Source of the DNA: Aphrocallistes beatrix
Lineage: Eukaryota; Porifera; Hexactinellida; Sceptrulophora; Aphrocallistidae
DNA length: 64,000 nucleotides
Assembly: GCA_963281255.1 (NCBI GenBank)
Contig: OY725501.1
Coordinates: forward strand, 1,527,674-1,591,673
Direction of reading: 5' to 3'
The notes beneath the pieces are model-generated. The model saw nothing but the letters and a program-made list of their open reading frames with translations, was not told where the DNA came from and ran no database searches. Within the stretch, counting starts at the first letter, position 1. The number at the start of each line of letters is the position of its first letter. The position numbers and the translations under genes were made by a program. Positions 10,816-22,359 of the stretch are shown one piece after another.

Positions 10816-11536
10816 TATTTGAGATATGTTAATATAAACATTCTATAAAAATGTCAGCCTTCTATCACCCCGAATGGCAGAGTTATTATCGAAAAACTGA
10901 AATTTCTAATTATAAAAAAAGTGATACTGACGTCATAATCACACGATGTGTTGACATTTTCGTCTAGTCGGAAAGAGTCCCACATGCCAAAAATCAGGTT
11001 TCTGTGCCTGGTAATTTCTTCAATCAATTCGTTACATATACAGGGTGGTCCACGGATAATCTACTGATTTTAAAATGTTAGATTTCAGGAATTTTATCCC
11101 AGAATTTTAGGAATGACCACTCGTTTTATTGCTCAAACTTTTTTTATATTTACAAGAAAAATACCGTTAGATTATGTCATTGCGTTTATAGACTGAAATG
11201 AAAGTCACCATTGTGAAATGCTACTATTGAAATGTTAAGAGTATAGTCAGAACACAATGGACTTTACAGGGTAAAACAGCTCCATATGGACAAACAATCA
11301 GGAATCTTGTTAAGAAATTCGAGGAGAATGGTTCAGTTGCCAATAAACTACCACCAGGTCCAGTTTTCACTGCAAGAACCATCCTTTGTGTTCTGACTAT
11401 ACTCTTAACATTTTCATAGAACCATTTAACAAAGTTGACTTTCATTTCAGTCTCTAAACGCAATGACACAATATAACGGTATTTTATCGGTGGACCACAC
11501 TATATATAAACATTAATCGAGTTTTAATAGTAAGGA
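10816..11536 (-). mobile_element. Helitron-like element A, 3' end lost, split by a MITE
   Basis: On the minus strand the 5' end TCCTTACTATTAAAACTCGA is at 11,536. The usual family interior follows (CGAATTGATTGAAGAAA, then TTTTTGGCATGTGGGA and GACGTCA-type blocks), homologous to elements at 11.5-12.1, 22.4-22.9 and 45.4-45.7 kb. The GC-rich 3' end is missing. It abuts the 3' end of element B with no intervening base. Confidence 0.65.
11041..11502 (+). mobile_element. Tc1/mariner-type MITE carrying a transposase HTH fragment
   Basis: Inverted ends AGGGTGGTCCAC and (inverse) AGTGTGGTCCAC sit inside the TA-rich part of Helitron A. Internal inverted arms share GAGTATAGTCAGAACACAA. Between them, plus-strand codons at about 11,238-11,365 read NLVKKFEENGSVANK, the helix-turn-helix linker seen in mariner-like transposases. 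It looks like a deletion derivative that kept only the DNA-binding part. Confidence 0.65.
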
Positions 11537-12081
11537 CAAGCGCGCTTCGCTTGCTTGCGCTGCGCGGCTGGCGGACACTTCGTGTGCGCCGGAGGCTCCC
11601 TTCGGTCGCCTGGAGGTGACATTGGTTAATTAAACGGGATATATCATCTCTAAATATGTCCATCTTAGTTTTAAAATCGATATCACTCGAAAAAACACCA
11701 AATTTGTCGATTTTTATAATTTTTGATGAGTAATGATGACGTCATAGCAAAGTGATAAGTCATCATTTTTTGATGATAGTTGCATCATATGTGAGACGTG
11801 TTAGGATACAGATTCTATTAAAATTTCAGCCTTCTATCTCCTATAATGGCTGAGTTATGCCCGAATAACTGTGTTGCTTAACTTTTAAAAATGTGACAAT
11901 GACGTCATAATTCCATGATGAGTCGACATTTTGCTCTGAGCTCAGAACTTACTGGAGCCATAGCCAAAAAATTCCCACATGCCAAAAATCAGCCTTCTGC
12001 GCCCGGCAGTTTCTTCAATCAATTCGTTACAGATATATATATAGATATATATATACAATAATCGAGTTTTAATAGTAAGGA
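11537..12081 (-). mobile_element. Helitron-like element B, 545 bp
   Basis: Minus-strand 5' end TCCTTACTATTAAAACTC at 12,081, preceded by A. 3' end ...GAAGCGCGCTTG at 11,537. Subterminal GC-rich hairpin (GGCGCACACGAAGTGTCCGC region). No target duplication and no inverted terminal repeats. TC at the 5' end, a GC-rich 3' hairpin and A/T insertion fit a non-autonomous Helitron, although the 3' tetranucleotide is CTTG, not the usual CTRR. Confidence 0.7.
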
Positions 12082-12660
12082 TAAGTAGGAAATAAAATCG
12101 CAATTAGAGCATTCATACTTACAAACTCCTCTTGAAAATTTCCCTGGATTCTAAGAGCGAAATCCCTGGAATTCAATGGTAAATCTTCGGATATTAATAT
12201 TTTTTAATTTTAGAGATGAGAAGTAATGTTATCAAACTCGTAAAATAATCATTTGATCAAAATTCCAGAATAATCTTTGAAATTCGTGATCCAAGAAATT
12301 TTCTTGGATTCCAATAAACTTGCTAAATATTGAGGAAAATAATTAATTAACAAAATCTATCAACTATATTACAATAATGAAAATGATTGTAGGCTACTTA
12401 AAAGCTCAAAATCCCTGGATTATTAATAAACCTTTGGATCCCTGGTTCATAAACCATTTTCCTGGATAATACAAGTTTTGTAAGAATGAACATTAATTGA
12501 CCTCTGATGTCTTAGAAAATGCTCGCTCTGTCAAAAGTTGAAGCAAATCATCACCAATATCTGGTGGACTTATTATTTTAAGAAAATATACTAGATGCAA
12601 GACATGAAGCAAACTCAATTAAATAGCGTAATAAAGAAATGATTATAATATTAATAGTAT
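12082..12660. other. No gene seen
   Basis: AT-rich non-coding stretch downstream (in gene orientation) of the ABCA exon. TCCCTGGA-type words recur near 12,140-12,470, suggesting a decayed repeat. Confidence 0.4.
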
Positions 12661-12725
12661 CAAGCGGGATTCGGTTGCTTTCGCTGCAGGACTGGCGGAC
12701 ACAGAGTGTACATCGGAGGCGCCAA
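12661..12725 (-). repeat. Decayed Helitron-like 3' end
   Basis: The order CAAGCG, GCTTTCGCTGCAG, CTGGCGGACACAGAGTGT and GGAGGCGCC follows the GC-rich 3' ends of the other Helitron-like copies, with substitutions. It lies in the intron just after the ABCA exon's splice donor. Confidence 0.5.
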
Positions 12726-12743
12726 AAACCAAACATGACTTAC

Positions 12744-13176
12744 CATTCAATTTGAGAAATTCCCTTTGTTTTTTTTCGCGTTCATAAGTAATGAGGTATA
12801 ACAAAATTGGATAATGGATTGCTATTCCACCAAAGAGTAAAGAAGGAAAGGCTAGTAATTGCAATAATGTGTTTGAAAAAGTGTTGCTAAGTGTAGGAAA
12901 TTCTTGGATATTCAATCTAATTGATAAATCTTTCCCATAATGAAGATTGAGAAATATATTATCGATCAATAATTGGATATTATACCTAAGATCAAGGGGA
13001 GGAGGATCATAGCTATATATTTTACTGAAAAAATAATTATTAAATGTTCCATTATATCCAATTGCATATTCCAAGATAGGGTTAAGAACATCTAAAGAAC
13101 ATTTAAGGAAGACTACTATACCATTAGTTGTATTTGGATTCAAAGAAAGAAACGTATATACTCCGGCGAGTTCGTC
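12744..13176 (-). CDS. ABCA-type transporter exon (extracellular loop plus transmembrane helix)
   Basis: Minus-strand exon bounded by a pyrimidine-rich acceptor (TTTGATTTTAG before 13,176) and a consensus donor (AATG|GTAAGT at 12,744). The open frame begins DELAGVYTFLSLNPNT and ends with FPSLLFGGIAIHYPILLYLI, a hydrophobic helix, then TYEREKKQREFLKLNG. The YEREK-x-RE-x-K cytoplasmic segment after a membrane helix is characteristic of the first transmembrane domain of ABCA lipid-type transporters. No nucleotide-binding fold is in the window. A second exon of the same type lies upstream at 50.5-50.8 kb. That they are one gene is inference; intermediate exons would be needed, since the exon phases do not join directly. 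Confidence 0.6.
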
Positions 13177-13505
13177 CTAAAATCAAAGGGTAAATAATAA
13201 TATAATGGGATATACTAGAATACCAAGAATTTAAAAACAGTAATTTACACCTAGATCCAAGTTTATATCGAAGGAGGCGGGAGGAAGGTGAATCAACAGT
13301 AAATGTAAACTAAATATAGTAAATGGATCGTTTCAAGAAACAAGCAGACATCATTGACATTGCAAATAATAAGAGTAGTGACGAGATTCAGAAACTACAT
13401 GAAATAGTTAGTACCGCGTTAACATTTCTAATGACAAATTTCATGATTTAGAGTTATTCAAGTTAAAAAAATCCAAGAATACCTCAGTTTGCTCCCACTT
13501 CTTTA

Positions 13506-13652
13506 GGCAATTACTATCCAGCCATCCCAAAATGTGCCGCGAAACCAGGTGGTTTTTGTCTACCACAATGAAAATATTCGAGCAATAACCGCAAAGCTCA
13601 AAACTCACGTGGTATTGCGGCGCATTTGTGAGATGTCTGGATGGTAATTACC
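13506..13652. mobile_element. 147-bp MITE, TA-flanked
   Basis: Inverted ends GGCAATTACTATCCAGCCAT and (inverse) GGTAATTACCATCCAGACAT continue for about 45 bp. TA is on both sides (13,504-13,505; 13,653-13,654). Confidence 0.65.
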
Positions 13653-13821
13653 TAGAATTGAAGAGACAAACTAGGAAATCATTCTGATATTTATTATAAA
13701 TAATACAATTATTGATGAGTAATCATCATTTGATCATGATAATATATATATAGAAAAGAATTGTGATGCCTGATAAAATTTCGTCTCAATATAATTGCCA
13801 TCTCTCCCCATTTTCAAGTTA

Positions 13822-14417
13822 CAGTCTGTCACGCAATTATTTACAATTTTAAGTAATTTTGTAAAGAACCGTAGTTTGGAGCAACGCTAGTGCATATTTT
13901 CAGAGAAAATTGCAAATTGCACGGATCTTTTTATAATGTTCTTAATGGGGTTTTGATAGATAATGCTTTTACGCTACCAGGGCGGTTGGAAACTTCAAGA
14001 AGACTATTCCATCCATAAATCTAAGTTTTCAAGGGCCTACCAAAAGTTTCGTGAGATATCCTGCATATATTGGCCTGCAAATAATCCCGATTTGAATCCT
14101 ACTGCGAACTTATGGAGCTACTTAAACATAGGATTCAAGTCAGAGCTCCCAAAACGATAAAGAGGTAGAACGTTTCGTCAAAATTGAATGGGAGTCCTTT
14201 CGTTCCAACTAGTCTGTCTAACTTTGTAAAATAAATGAGGAGACGCTGCGGTTTGGTGATAGATTCTCGAGAGAAAAAATTGATTCTTAAATTTGAAATT
14301 GTTATCATAGTTACATAATGGATATTGTCATCTAATAGTAAAAGAAAATCAATCAACCATACTTCTATCTTCAGTTATATTGAATTGAACGATTGTAAAT
14401 AATTACGTGACAGACTG
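13822..14417 (+). mobile_element. Tc1-like deletion derivative, 596 bp
   Basis: Inverted ends CAGTCTGTCACGCAATTATT and (inverse) CAGTCTGTCACGTAATTATT, with TA on each side (13,820-13,821 and 14,418-14,419). It retains only a fragment of transposase at 13,963-14,160. The termini resemble those of the intact Tc1 at 32,666. Confidence 0.8.
13963..14160 (+). pseudogene. Tc1-like transposase fragment
   Basis: Short plus-strand frame with YWPANNPDLNPTANLWSYL. This is the block around the third catalytic residue of Tc1 transposases (normally PDLNPIENLW); here the catalytic Glu is replaced, reading TANLW. Both earlier Asp blocks are missing. Inactive. Confidence 0.7.
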
Positions 14418-14843
14418 TAGTTCAAGTTTCAGTCAAGTTTCAAATAAATACTCGAGATGTAAAATCTGAAATAACATTGTATGTAATAGTAGTAGTCGAG
14501 CATATTTTATGCAATTTCGATGAGTCATTTACCACTTATTTACAAATATATATCAATTAAAAGGTGTCATGAATTCCATCGTGAAACTGCAAAAACGATT
14601 TTCGAGTTATGCTGTATTTGAATCATTCTGAAGGTATAATAGCTCTTTAATCTCCTCATACTCTCTCAACTATATTCAATGAGCAAGTTCATTCATATAT
14701 CCCAGTAAATTCTGGTTTGTGAATTGAAGGGTGGGAGTGATAGTCTTTAAGATGAACTATTCTGCGGTTACTCCGAAAATATAGATGAAGTAAAAAGTTT
14801 GATCAAATATGATGTCAATGAACAAATCCGTTTAGAAAGCTCT

Positions 14844-16526
14844 GCGGCAGTATTCACTAAGAACTTAAGATCGAACTTAAGATCGATCTTAGTGCTTAAG
14901 TTCGATCTTAAGTCGTATTCACTAAGATTGGTATTCACTAAGATTTAAGTTCGATCTTAAGACCGAACTTAAGACCGAGCTTTAAGCAACCTAGGGAGGT
15001 GTCTTAAGTATTGGAATTGATTCGATTTTTACAGTTTGAATAACATTTATGGGGTAATAAATGTTATTCAAACTTACTTTTATCGAACATTTAATCTACC
15101 TTGATTGATATTAAACTTCAAATAAAATTTAAATATTTTAAAAACATTTCCCTTATTGTGTGTAACATCGCAACATGTATCACATGTTATATTCTTGGCA
15201 AATTCTTCTTGGATTTGTATGAATAAACAAACATACATTCTTTGATCATATAATCATACACTCATTCTAATATGCACAATTATAGAGACAGGCTTTATAT
15301 ATTGATTCACATGACTGATAATAATCACTTTGATCCTATTTTCCTATTTACAATGATTTTTCCAGCAGTCTCTGACGTTTCAATCTATAATAGTCCCTCT
15401 GCTCTTCTATCAACCTGCTGTGATGGAAGTAAGTCTGCAGCCTTCAAGAGTTCGACCGAATCATCTTGCCCATCAACAGTTCGCCTTCTCTTCAAACTTT
15501 TATTTGATGGTTTACGAGTATATATTGTCGGGATTTCAACTTCTGGAGACTCTAAAATTGGAGTACTTTCAAATTCAACGGGACCTGCAGTTGATACTGT
15601 TGATGCTATTGGAATTTCATTGTTCTCAGCTGGTGCTTTGAAAAAGATCAGCAGCACCTGTAATTCCGCTAAAAGCAAGGGTGTTTTGAAACATCTCTGT
15701 TACCCGATCTGCAGAGTCAGAAATACTTCTATCTGCTGATATAATTGTATGTCCTCGTCTTCTACCTGTCCAGCAGTGTTTGTACCCCCTCCAGTCTTTC
15801 TGGCTTCCTGTTTTTGTCAGCAGAATTTCCTGAGCCTCTCAAAATTTCATCTGCTGATTCAATTTCATTCATGAAACTGCACATTACACCAATTATTTTC
15901 CTAACACCAAATGAAGCAGAAATTTTAACGTCGTTCAATTTATTGTACTTTTCATATCCAATGTTTATATTTTGTCTTAGAGAGGTTTTCATGTTACAAT
16001 ATACAAAGACACTTGTTGTTTATATGTTTTGTTTAATAAGTATAATATTATGAATGCATGAGATACAACTTATGCTCTTTGATAGCACTTCCTTTGATAT
16101 TGACTAGTGTAGAATAATTATAGATTGCATACATAAGACATTGAATTACATAATAGAATTCAAAGTTAAAACAAAGATTTCACCACAGATATTGTAAGAC
16201 TCACCAGCAGGCATTCCAGGTGGTACAACTACATAGATAGAAGCTATGTCTTACAGAAGTGGGTTAATCAATCTTCTTTGCTCATAATATTTTGACATTA
16301 ATTTTCCTAATTTTGCTCAAAAAGAGAAAATATAGTTTATTTTACTAGATCAATAATAAATGACTACTTACCATTACTAATATTATATTATAGTTTTGTA
16401 TTTGATTAGTATAATGCTATATTCTAATCATATTAACCCTAACGTTATTTCTAAGTTCGATCTTAATTCTTAGTGAATAGCTCTAAGATCGATCTTAGTG
16501 CTTAAGATCTTAGTGAATACAGCTGC
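14844..16526. mobile_element. Element with PIF/Harbinger-like ends, ~1.7 kb
   Basis: Inverted ends GCGGCAGTATTCACTAAGA and (inverse) GCAGCTGTATTCACTAAGA. Inside, the left end repeats TATTCACTAAGAT and TTAAGATCGAACTTAAGA several times up to about 14,985; the right end has a second TTAGTGAATA at 16,470-16,480. TATTCACTAA plus TTAAG resembles animal PIF/Harbinger termini. No clear 3-bp target duplication is visible. No DDE transposase is inside; only the minus-strand coding trace listed next. Confidence 0.55.
15385..15992 (-). pseudogene. Unrecognised coding trace inside the Harbinger-like element
   Basis: Minus-strand reading region in at least two frames: an N-terminal part (15,992-15,762) with a charged SADEILRGSGNSADKNRK segment, then a Pro/Glu/Ser/Thr-rich part (15,678-15,385) with a basic SLKRRRTVDG patch. 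Harbinger elements normally encode a second, Myb-like DNA-binding protein, and this could be its C-terminal half, but I see no Myb helices. The plus-strand open frames over the same region look like antisense shadows. Confidence 0.3.
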
Positions 16527-17042
16527 TGATCTATGTAATATTATGCCACTTCCTATTACAGAATGATATTCCACAAAACATGATGATTTGGTTCCAATAT
16601 GATTCCAAATCATATTCTATTTCTAGGATCACCGTATACATTATATTGAAGAGGAAATTCTTTCAAGAGGAAATTCTGCTCTCAGACTTTACGAGTAAAG
16701 CATTAGATATGTGAGTTAACGTTAAAAACTTTTAATAAATAAATTTAGAAAAGACCCAAAGTCTGCACGAGAGTGCATTTCGCATTTCTTTAGATAACAA
16801 CGTTACATTTTGCGTACAACTCGAGGTGTGAAGAATTATAATATTTTTTGAGGAAATGTTTTTGGTAAACATTGTATAGCATTATGAAGCAAATTCAACA
16901 TTTTGGAACCTATGATGAATCATCGTCACTTAACTACATATATATCCATCAAAAGGTGTCAAGATATATGAACATTTAAACGTTGGAAGTTTTCTTATAT
17001 CACTTTTTAATGCGGATTTATTAAGTTTTAAACATTGGTTTA
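16527..17042. other. No gene seen
   Basis: AT-rich; nothing recognisable apart from AAAGGTGTCA-type words also found at about 14,560. Confidence 0.4.
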
Positions 17043-17123
17043 GTTGCATATATATATATATATATTAGGGTGCTCCAAAAAAATCGATAGTTTGAATCTT
17101 TAGATGCACACTCTTTGGAGCAC

Positions 17124-17158
<35 letters not shown>
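17043..17158. repeat. (TA)n microsatellite split by a 58-bp micro-MITE
   Basis: (TA)n at about 17,047-17,066 and 17,126-17,157. Between them, 17,068-17,125 begins GGGTGCTCCAAAA and ends TTTGGAGCACCC, a short inverted repeat. A longer relative with the same interior words (TGATGCACACTCTT) ends at about 61,479. Confidence 0.65.
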
Positions 17159-17159
<1 letters not shown>

Positions 17160-17969
17160 GTGTGAATAATCATATCAATTTTCAATATAATTACATTAAT
17201 TTTATCTATAACAATCTAGCCCAAGTTAGTTAGATATATAATGTTTTGTTCACTGATGAGAAATTATTCACCATTGAAGAAGCCTTTAATCGTCAAAATG
17301 ACAGGGTTTTATCACCATCCTCTTCTACAATCCCAAACGATCTTCATTTAGTAAGGCGAACCCAGAAACCCCTCTCTGTGATGGTATGGGCAGGGATTTC
17401 GGCGGTAGGCCGCACACCGCTGATTTTTGAGCCTGAAGGGGTTAAAATCAACTCAAGTACATACAGAGAACTCATTTTGGAGCTTGTAGTGTAAGATCTT
17501 AGCAAGACAATGTTTCACAATCAGCCTTTACTTTTCCAACAAAGACGGTGCCCCAGCTCACACGTTGAAAGTCTCTCAAGCCTGGCTTCAGAACAATATT
17601 TCTGGTTTTATCTCGAAGGACGAATGGCCACCCTCAAGCCCAGACCTGAATCCAATGGACTTCTGTATCTGGTCAATCTTGGAAGCAAACGCATGTGCTA
17701 AGTTCCATGCCAATATTGAGTCCCTTAAAAGGTCATTGGTGAGAGAATGGATCAAAATCCCTGAGGAAACGCTGAGTGCAGCAGTAGAGTCCGTTCCTGA
17801 TCGTCTCTGGGCAGTCATTAAGAAAAAAGGAGGATATAGTGAATAACGATAGTATTATTATTTCTAGAAGGCTTAATACTAACTATGAATAACGATAATA
17901 ATTTATTCTTAAGGTAGTCTTATATTTTATGCTCAATAGTCTATGTATCAGAACTTAAAAGCCACCCTG
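17159..17969 (+). mobile_element. 5'-truncated maT-like Tc1/mariner element
   Basis: The right end reads (inverse) CAGGGTGGCTTTTAAGTTCT next to TA at 17,970. The left terminus is not visible; the copy seems cut at the microsatellite. It carries the DD37D transposase fragment. Confidence 0.6.
17240..17846 (+). pseudogene. Tc1/mariner transposase, DD37D (maT-like), 5'-truncated and frameshifted
   Basis: The first part reads VLFTDEKLFTIEEAF (first Asp block) and LSVMVWAGISAVG. After a stop and frame change near 17,500 the second part reads DGAPAHTLKVSQAW (second Asp) and EWPPSSPDLNPMDFCIW (third Asp). Thirty-seven residues separate the second and third Asp. The C-terminus RLWAVIKKKGGYSE is typical for this group. 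The N-terminal DNA-binding half is absent. Not functional. Confidence 0.8.
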
Positions 17970-18050
17970 TATTAGTTGGATATACTATCGAAAAAAACAT
18001 TCATAGCTGTGAAGCTGCCATGATGTTTACTTCTGAAATTGGTTCGTGCG

Positions 18051-19110
18051 TTATTCCCAGACTTTGGCTATAGGTAAGGCTAAGGTACCCATCCTTGTCA
18101 ACGTATTCAAACATCCACCGTTCTTTTGATCAAAAATATGTCTGTTAATCGGAAAACCAGCACTAACCATTTCGATGTATTCAAGATCTTTGATACTTGC
18201 CGTAGATAATTGAAAATGCACACCTGCAGCACCACTTGAAACCCCACTCATTTTCCCATCGAGCATGCTTCGAATGATTTCTACATGGACGTGACCTTGT
18301 GGGTACTCGATCGATGAACTCTTTCAGGGCCATTAATAGGATATGCCTAACTCCAAATTGTGAATTCGGGATATCATTTACCCATACTTGACTGTTATCT
18401 GAATCCAAAATTGAGAGTAATTTAAACGCGAATAGGATATAGCTTTTTGTGCCGGATGTTGGGAATTGGGGATCCGAAAGTGGAGGCAATGTTTTGACAA
18501 GCGTATTAAACTAGGGCATAATATGCATTTATAAGATACCACTAAGCCGATGGATACTCATCTCATTATTCACGAATACTAACTCATTAGTTAGGCTGAC
18601 ATTATGGCGATATTGTGCTAGTTTAGAATTGGATAGGAATCTGATATTTCCAGAATTACAAAGACGTTTTGATTTCATTTGCAAATAACCCTTGGCTATG
18701 GTTCGTTTGAAAACACTTGAAGTATTTACATCTTTAGAAAGATCAGATATTAACATTAGTGCATAGGAGGCAATTATTTTCAGATCAACTTCTTCTTAGA
18801 CAGCGAAAGAATAGATTAAATTTAAAAGCGGATTAAGCCTGGCCCGTTTAAGGGTTTTAATTGGGATAAAGGACTTTTTGTTTACATTGATAAATCAGAT
18901 TCAATAATGACATTTTCGCTAGAAATCGCTTCTTTGTGGGATGTACTGATGGTATCGAAAAATTGTATCGTCTCCCATCCTTCCAATTTCTTACCTTTTT
19001 CGACAGAATCCTTGGTCGGTTTGAGAATATTGAATTAATGTCGAATTGGTTCATAATCATTCTCTTCTATTTGAAATGCTTGCATAAATGCCATAGCAGC
19101 ATCGCGAACG
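18051..19110 (-). pseudogene. Unrecognised degraded gene; possibly an old viral insertion
   Basis: A run of minus-strand open segments in changing frames (about 19,110-18,900, 18,756-18,529, 18,489-18,300, 18,266-18,051) lies in a consistent order, as expected of one decayed protein of roughly 350-400 residues. The composition is protein-like (few low-complexity stretches, regular hydrophobic spacing), and no intron signals are evident. There are no transposase, zinc-finger or protease motifs. An intronless, isolated, decayed structural-type protein in an invertebrate genome can be an endogenous non-retroviral element, but I recognise no family signature. Confidence 0.3.
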
Positions 19111-19553
19111 GAATCCTTAGTTGAGAGGTAGTCCCAAGAGTCTCGAGTATTCATTTTGGGATAGAGAAAATATTTTGCTCGTAATAAATAAATAGCACCA
19201 ATTTGTATGTGATATTGATGGCGTTTTTATTACTGGAAAATTTCAACTTGAAGGGTTGCGCGCGCGGCTGGAAAGTGGTTAAAATGCCCACACATTATCC
19301 CTCGAACATCATCAAATGACCCCATTTGGCATTTGGGGTAATTATTCTGGGATTGGAACCCCTGCTCTAAAGCTTGAGTTATTTTTGAAGCTCAAAATCC
19401 TGCACACATCAATGATTCACCAAACTTTTCGTATCTCTTTGGCTATAGATCCGGTAGTTTGATAAATTCCAAGGTTGTGTTGAAAGTTCCTTCTAACAAT
19501 TGCCAGAACATTTTTAATGCAGAAGAAAAAGGGATAATTGCATTAAAGAATTA

Positions 19554-19913
19554 TTATTTCTTCCTTTTCCTATTAGCTATTCTTTTCTTGAGCGATGTCA
19601 ATATCTTTTGGTGACTTTTCTTCTCTCGGGAAATTAGCTCCTCAATTGGAGTAAAACGAACCACAACTAGTTGAAGTGTTCTAGCACATGAGGCAAGTTC
19701 TTCTTTTGCAATATCAGCCGCAATCAAAGGGGCACTTGGGAAATCTTTAGGAAAATCGAGTTTCAGAAAACGAACAACTTCTGTTACTGTTCTAAAATTT
19801 CTAGATGGAGTGATATCACTAACATCTGCCGTATTTTTCTGTACAACTAGAATCTTTCGATCAAGTGATTTTCGATGGCATTCAAGTGAATAAATAATAG
19901 AAGTTAATCTCAA
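19554..19913 (-). CDS. Hypothetical protein fragment, 119 codons
   Basis: Open minus-strand frame ending in a strongly basic tail (KKRIANRKRKK). The middle has hydrophobic/acidic alternation (FPSAPLIAADIAKEELAS). No family is recognised. It lies upstream, on the same strand, of the 18-19.1 kb degraded region and could be part of the same unit. Confidence 0.25.
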   Translation of the reverse strand: MRLTSIIYSLECHRKSLDRKILVVQKNTADVSDITPSRNFRTVTEVVRFLKLDFPKDFPSAPLIAADIAKEELASCARTLQLVVVRFTPIEELISREKKSHQKILTSLKKRIANRKRKK

Positions 19914-22359
19914 AAAAATTAAGTGAAAGTTTGTAAAATGTAAGTGCCTTCAGTGAATTTAATTAATCTAGTCATTGCCAATAGTATTATCCTTACACAA
20001 TCACTGCTCTATGTACAGTATAGTGTTGCAGTGGTACATTTACCAATGGGAAAGATGCTCAAATTTGGATAGATTAAAAATGAGATAGAAGCCATTGTTT
20101 TTATAATTTGAAATGAGATATAAGGAAATAAAGAATACATTGATGGATTATCAACACTGAAAGCTAGATAGGAATGTTAGAAAAATCGCCAGAAGTAAGT
20201 ATTCAAAATTTCAAATTTATGACAAACTTTGATGAAGTAGTAGAAACAACAATTTAGACGGTTCAAATCACGTATCATAAAATGTCCGTGTCTATACTAT
20301 CAACTAATAATACATCCAACTGAATTACATCTTGAATAGATTAGAAAATCAAAGCTTAAAGCATGCTCACTCTGGTAACTAGCAGGAGGGGTAAACGTCA
20401 GAACACAATTGAACACTACCTTCACCAATGGCTCTCAAGAAAATAGAAATTTTCATATGAAATTTAAACTGCATAAAAGTCAATTATTTAAAAGTGTAGG
20501 TGCACATCTTGGATTGTAATTTTTGGAAGAGGTGCTAAAAATATTGGTTAAGGCTGTGCTGGGTTTAACTATAAAATTTACCGACTAAAGGTATAAAAAA
20601 TACAATTTTATACATATTCATAAACGTTGGTTCCTCCGCATTCCAATAACACCGAATTTATCCAAATCGGACATTGGGAAATTATTCAAATTTACTCTTC
20701 AAGTTTGCTCGATTGAATACTCAACCAACTTAACACTAGTCATTTGAGAACGATCGATCAAGTTGACTTGTCAAATCAGGAAAATTTTGTAAAAATAGAT
20801 AATTCACCAAACCCTAAGTGTTTTTCTGTAGAAGGAACAAATTGATGGTTCTAAATATGATTAAAAAGTGATTTTTGAAAGAAAAGGACAATTTCGGGAT
20901 TGATAAAAGCTAATCCCGAATTCCGGGATTAGAAAACATGGCCATAGCACATTATCCTCTACTTGAAGGACATTCTGCTCAACAAAAATGAATGGTTTGG
21001 AATTTAGAAAATGTCTATAAGGGACTTGTAAGACTTTAAATTTTAAATACTGCAGTTTGGGGTGAGTTATAAAATTGAAGCGTCATTACTACTCATTACT
21101 AACTTAAGGTCTTTTTAAAAAATCGAAACCAGGCATTTTGTAGAGGGAAATGTGCTGAATCATATAGATTGGGATTTTTATAATATAACGAATACCTTTT
21201 GAGTTATGTTGCCATTAAGGATATGAGTTGAAATTTGGGAAGTATTTGATTAATTCAGGTAATTAAGTTGTTTCGTATCTTAGTTCTAAGAAAGCTTCTA
21301 GACGGTGATTGGTGGTTTTCTTAATAATAATAAAATTAAATCATTTCAGGGCTTTTTTAGCAATTTCTCAGTATTGACATCCAAGTCGCAATTTAGCATA
21401 GAGGTACTAAATAATATAAGTTGTCTCACATAAGGTTAATAGGGACAAAATTATCGATTACTATTATATTAATTTAAATATCTAAATTTACGGTCACCAG
21501 ATCAGAAATATTTCTTATAGAAATGTCTTTTTCCAATTCTAAACCAGATACATTAGAATATTCGTTCAGGATTTTCTTCATACAGGAAAAATACATATCT
21601 GATTCAGAGATATCCTCTGATAAATAGAAATAAACTAACAATGCATAACATTTTCTTTGATTCCAACTTGAACATCTAATAATAACATACTATAAAAAAA
21701 GTGGAAAGCAATGGCAGCATAGGGTTCCTTTTGTTAACGACAAATCATGTATTAATCCAATTGGATAGGATAGCAAGTTAGGTAATTTTGTTTAAGAATA
21801 CTCTTAATTAATGTAGGCTATGCCAAATCTTATCACGTTTGCGGAATTTACTACTTGTCACTGATTGCAATCTAAATATATGAGAGTAACCAGAGGTTTA
21901 GGATTCCAGGCATTTTGTGAGGAATTAAGGACAAACCACGGACAAATTTAACAAGAAAATCCACTTGTATTATGCAAAAAGTGGCAATTTAGTATATAAC
22001 ATGTCAAAACTATTAAGAAACCCAAGTGGGAAATATATCGAGTAGAGGTCGGCGACTTTTTCGTGATAAAGTATATAATATATTTTGCTATATTTATCCT
22101 GATAGTTCACCTTTGTAAACATATCTACATATAGATGAAACGAGTAGATTTGGAGATCTAGTCGTTTCATGTATACTTCGCCATCAGCCGGTGAATACCT
22201 AAGAAATTTACCAACTTTTCAATTTTAGTATTATTTTCGACCTACGAGCGAAATCATCTGACCACTCACATCAAAATGGATCTAACCATACCAATTGACG
22301 ATATTAGCAAATTTATCGTAATTGTTCAAATAGAAAGTATTAGATTCAATCAATCAATC
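19914..22359. other. Long non-coding stretch
   Basis: About 2.4 kb of AT-rich sequence. No coding motif, inverted terminal repeat or tandem array was recognised. Confidence 0.4.

Noticed and set aside
15272..16053. Plus-strand open frames over the Harbinger-like element
   Set aside because: Ser/Cys-rich composition is typical of the antisense of the better-looking minus-strand coding trace; no motif.
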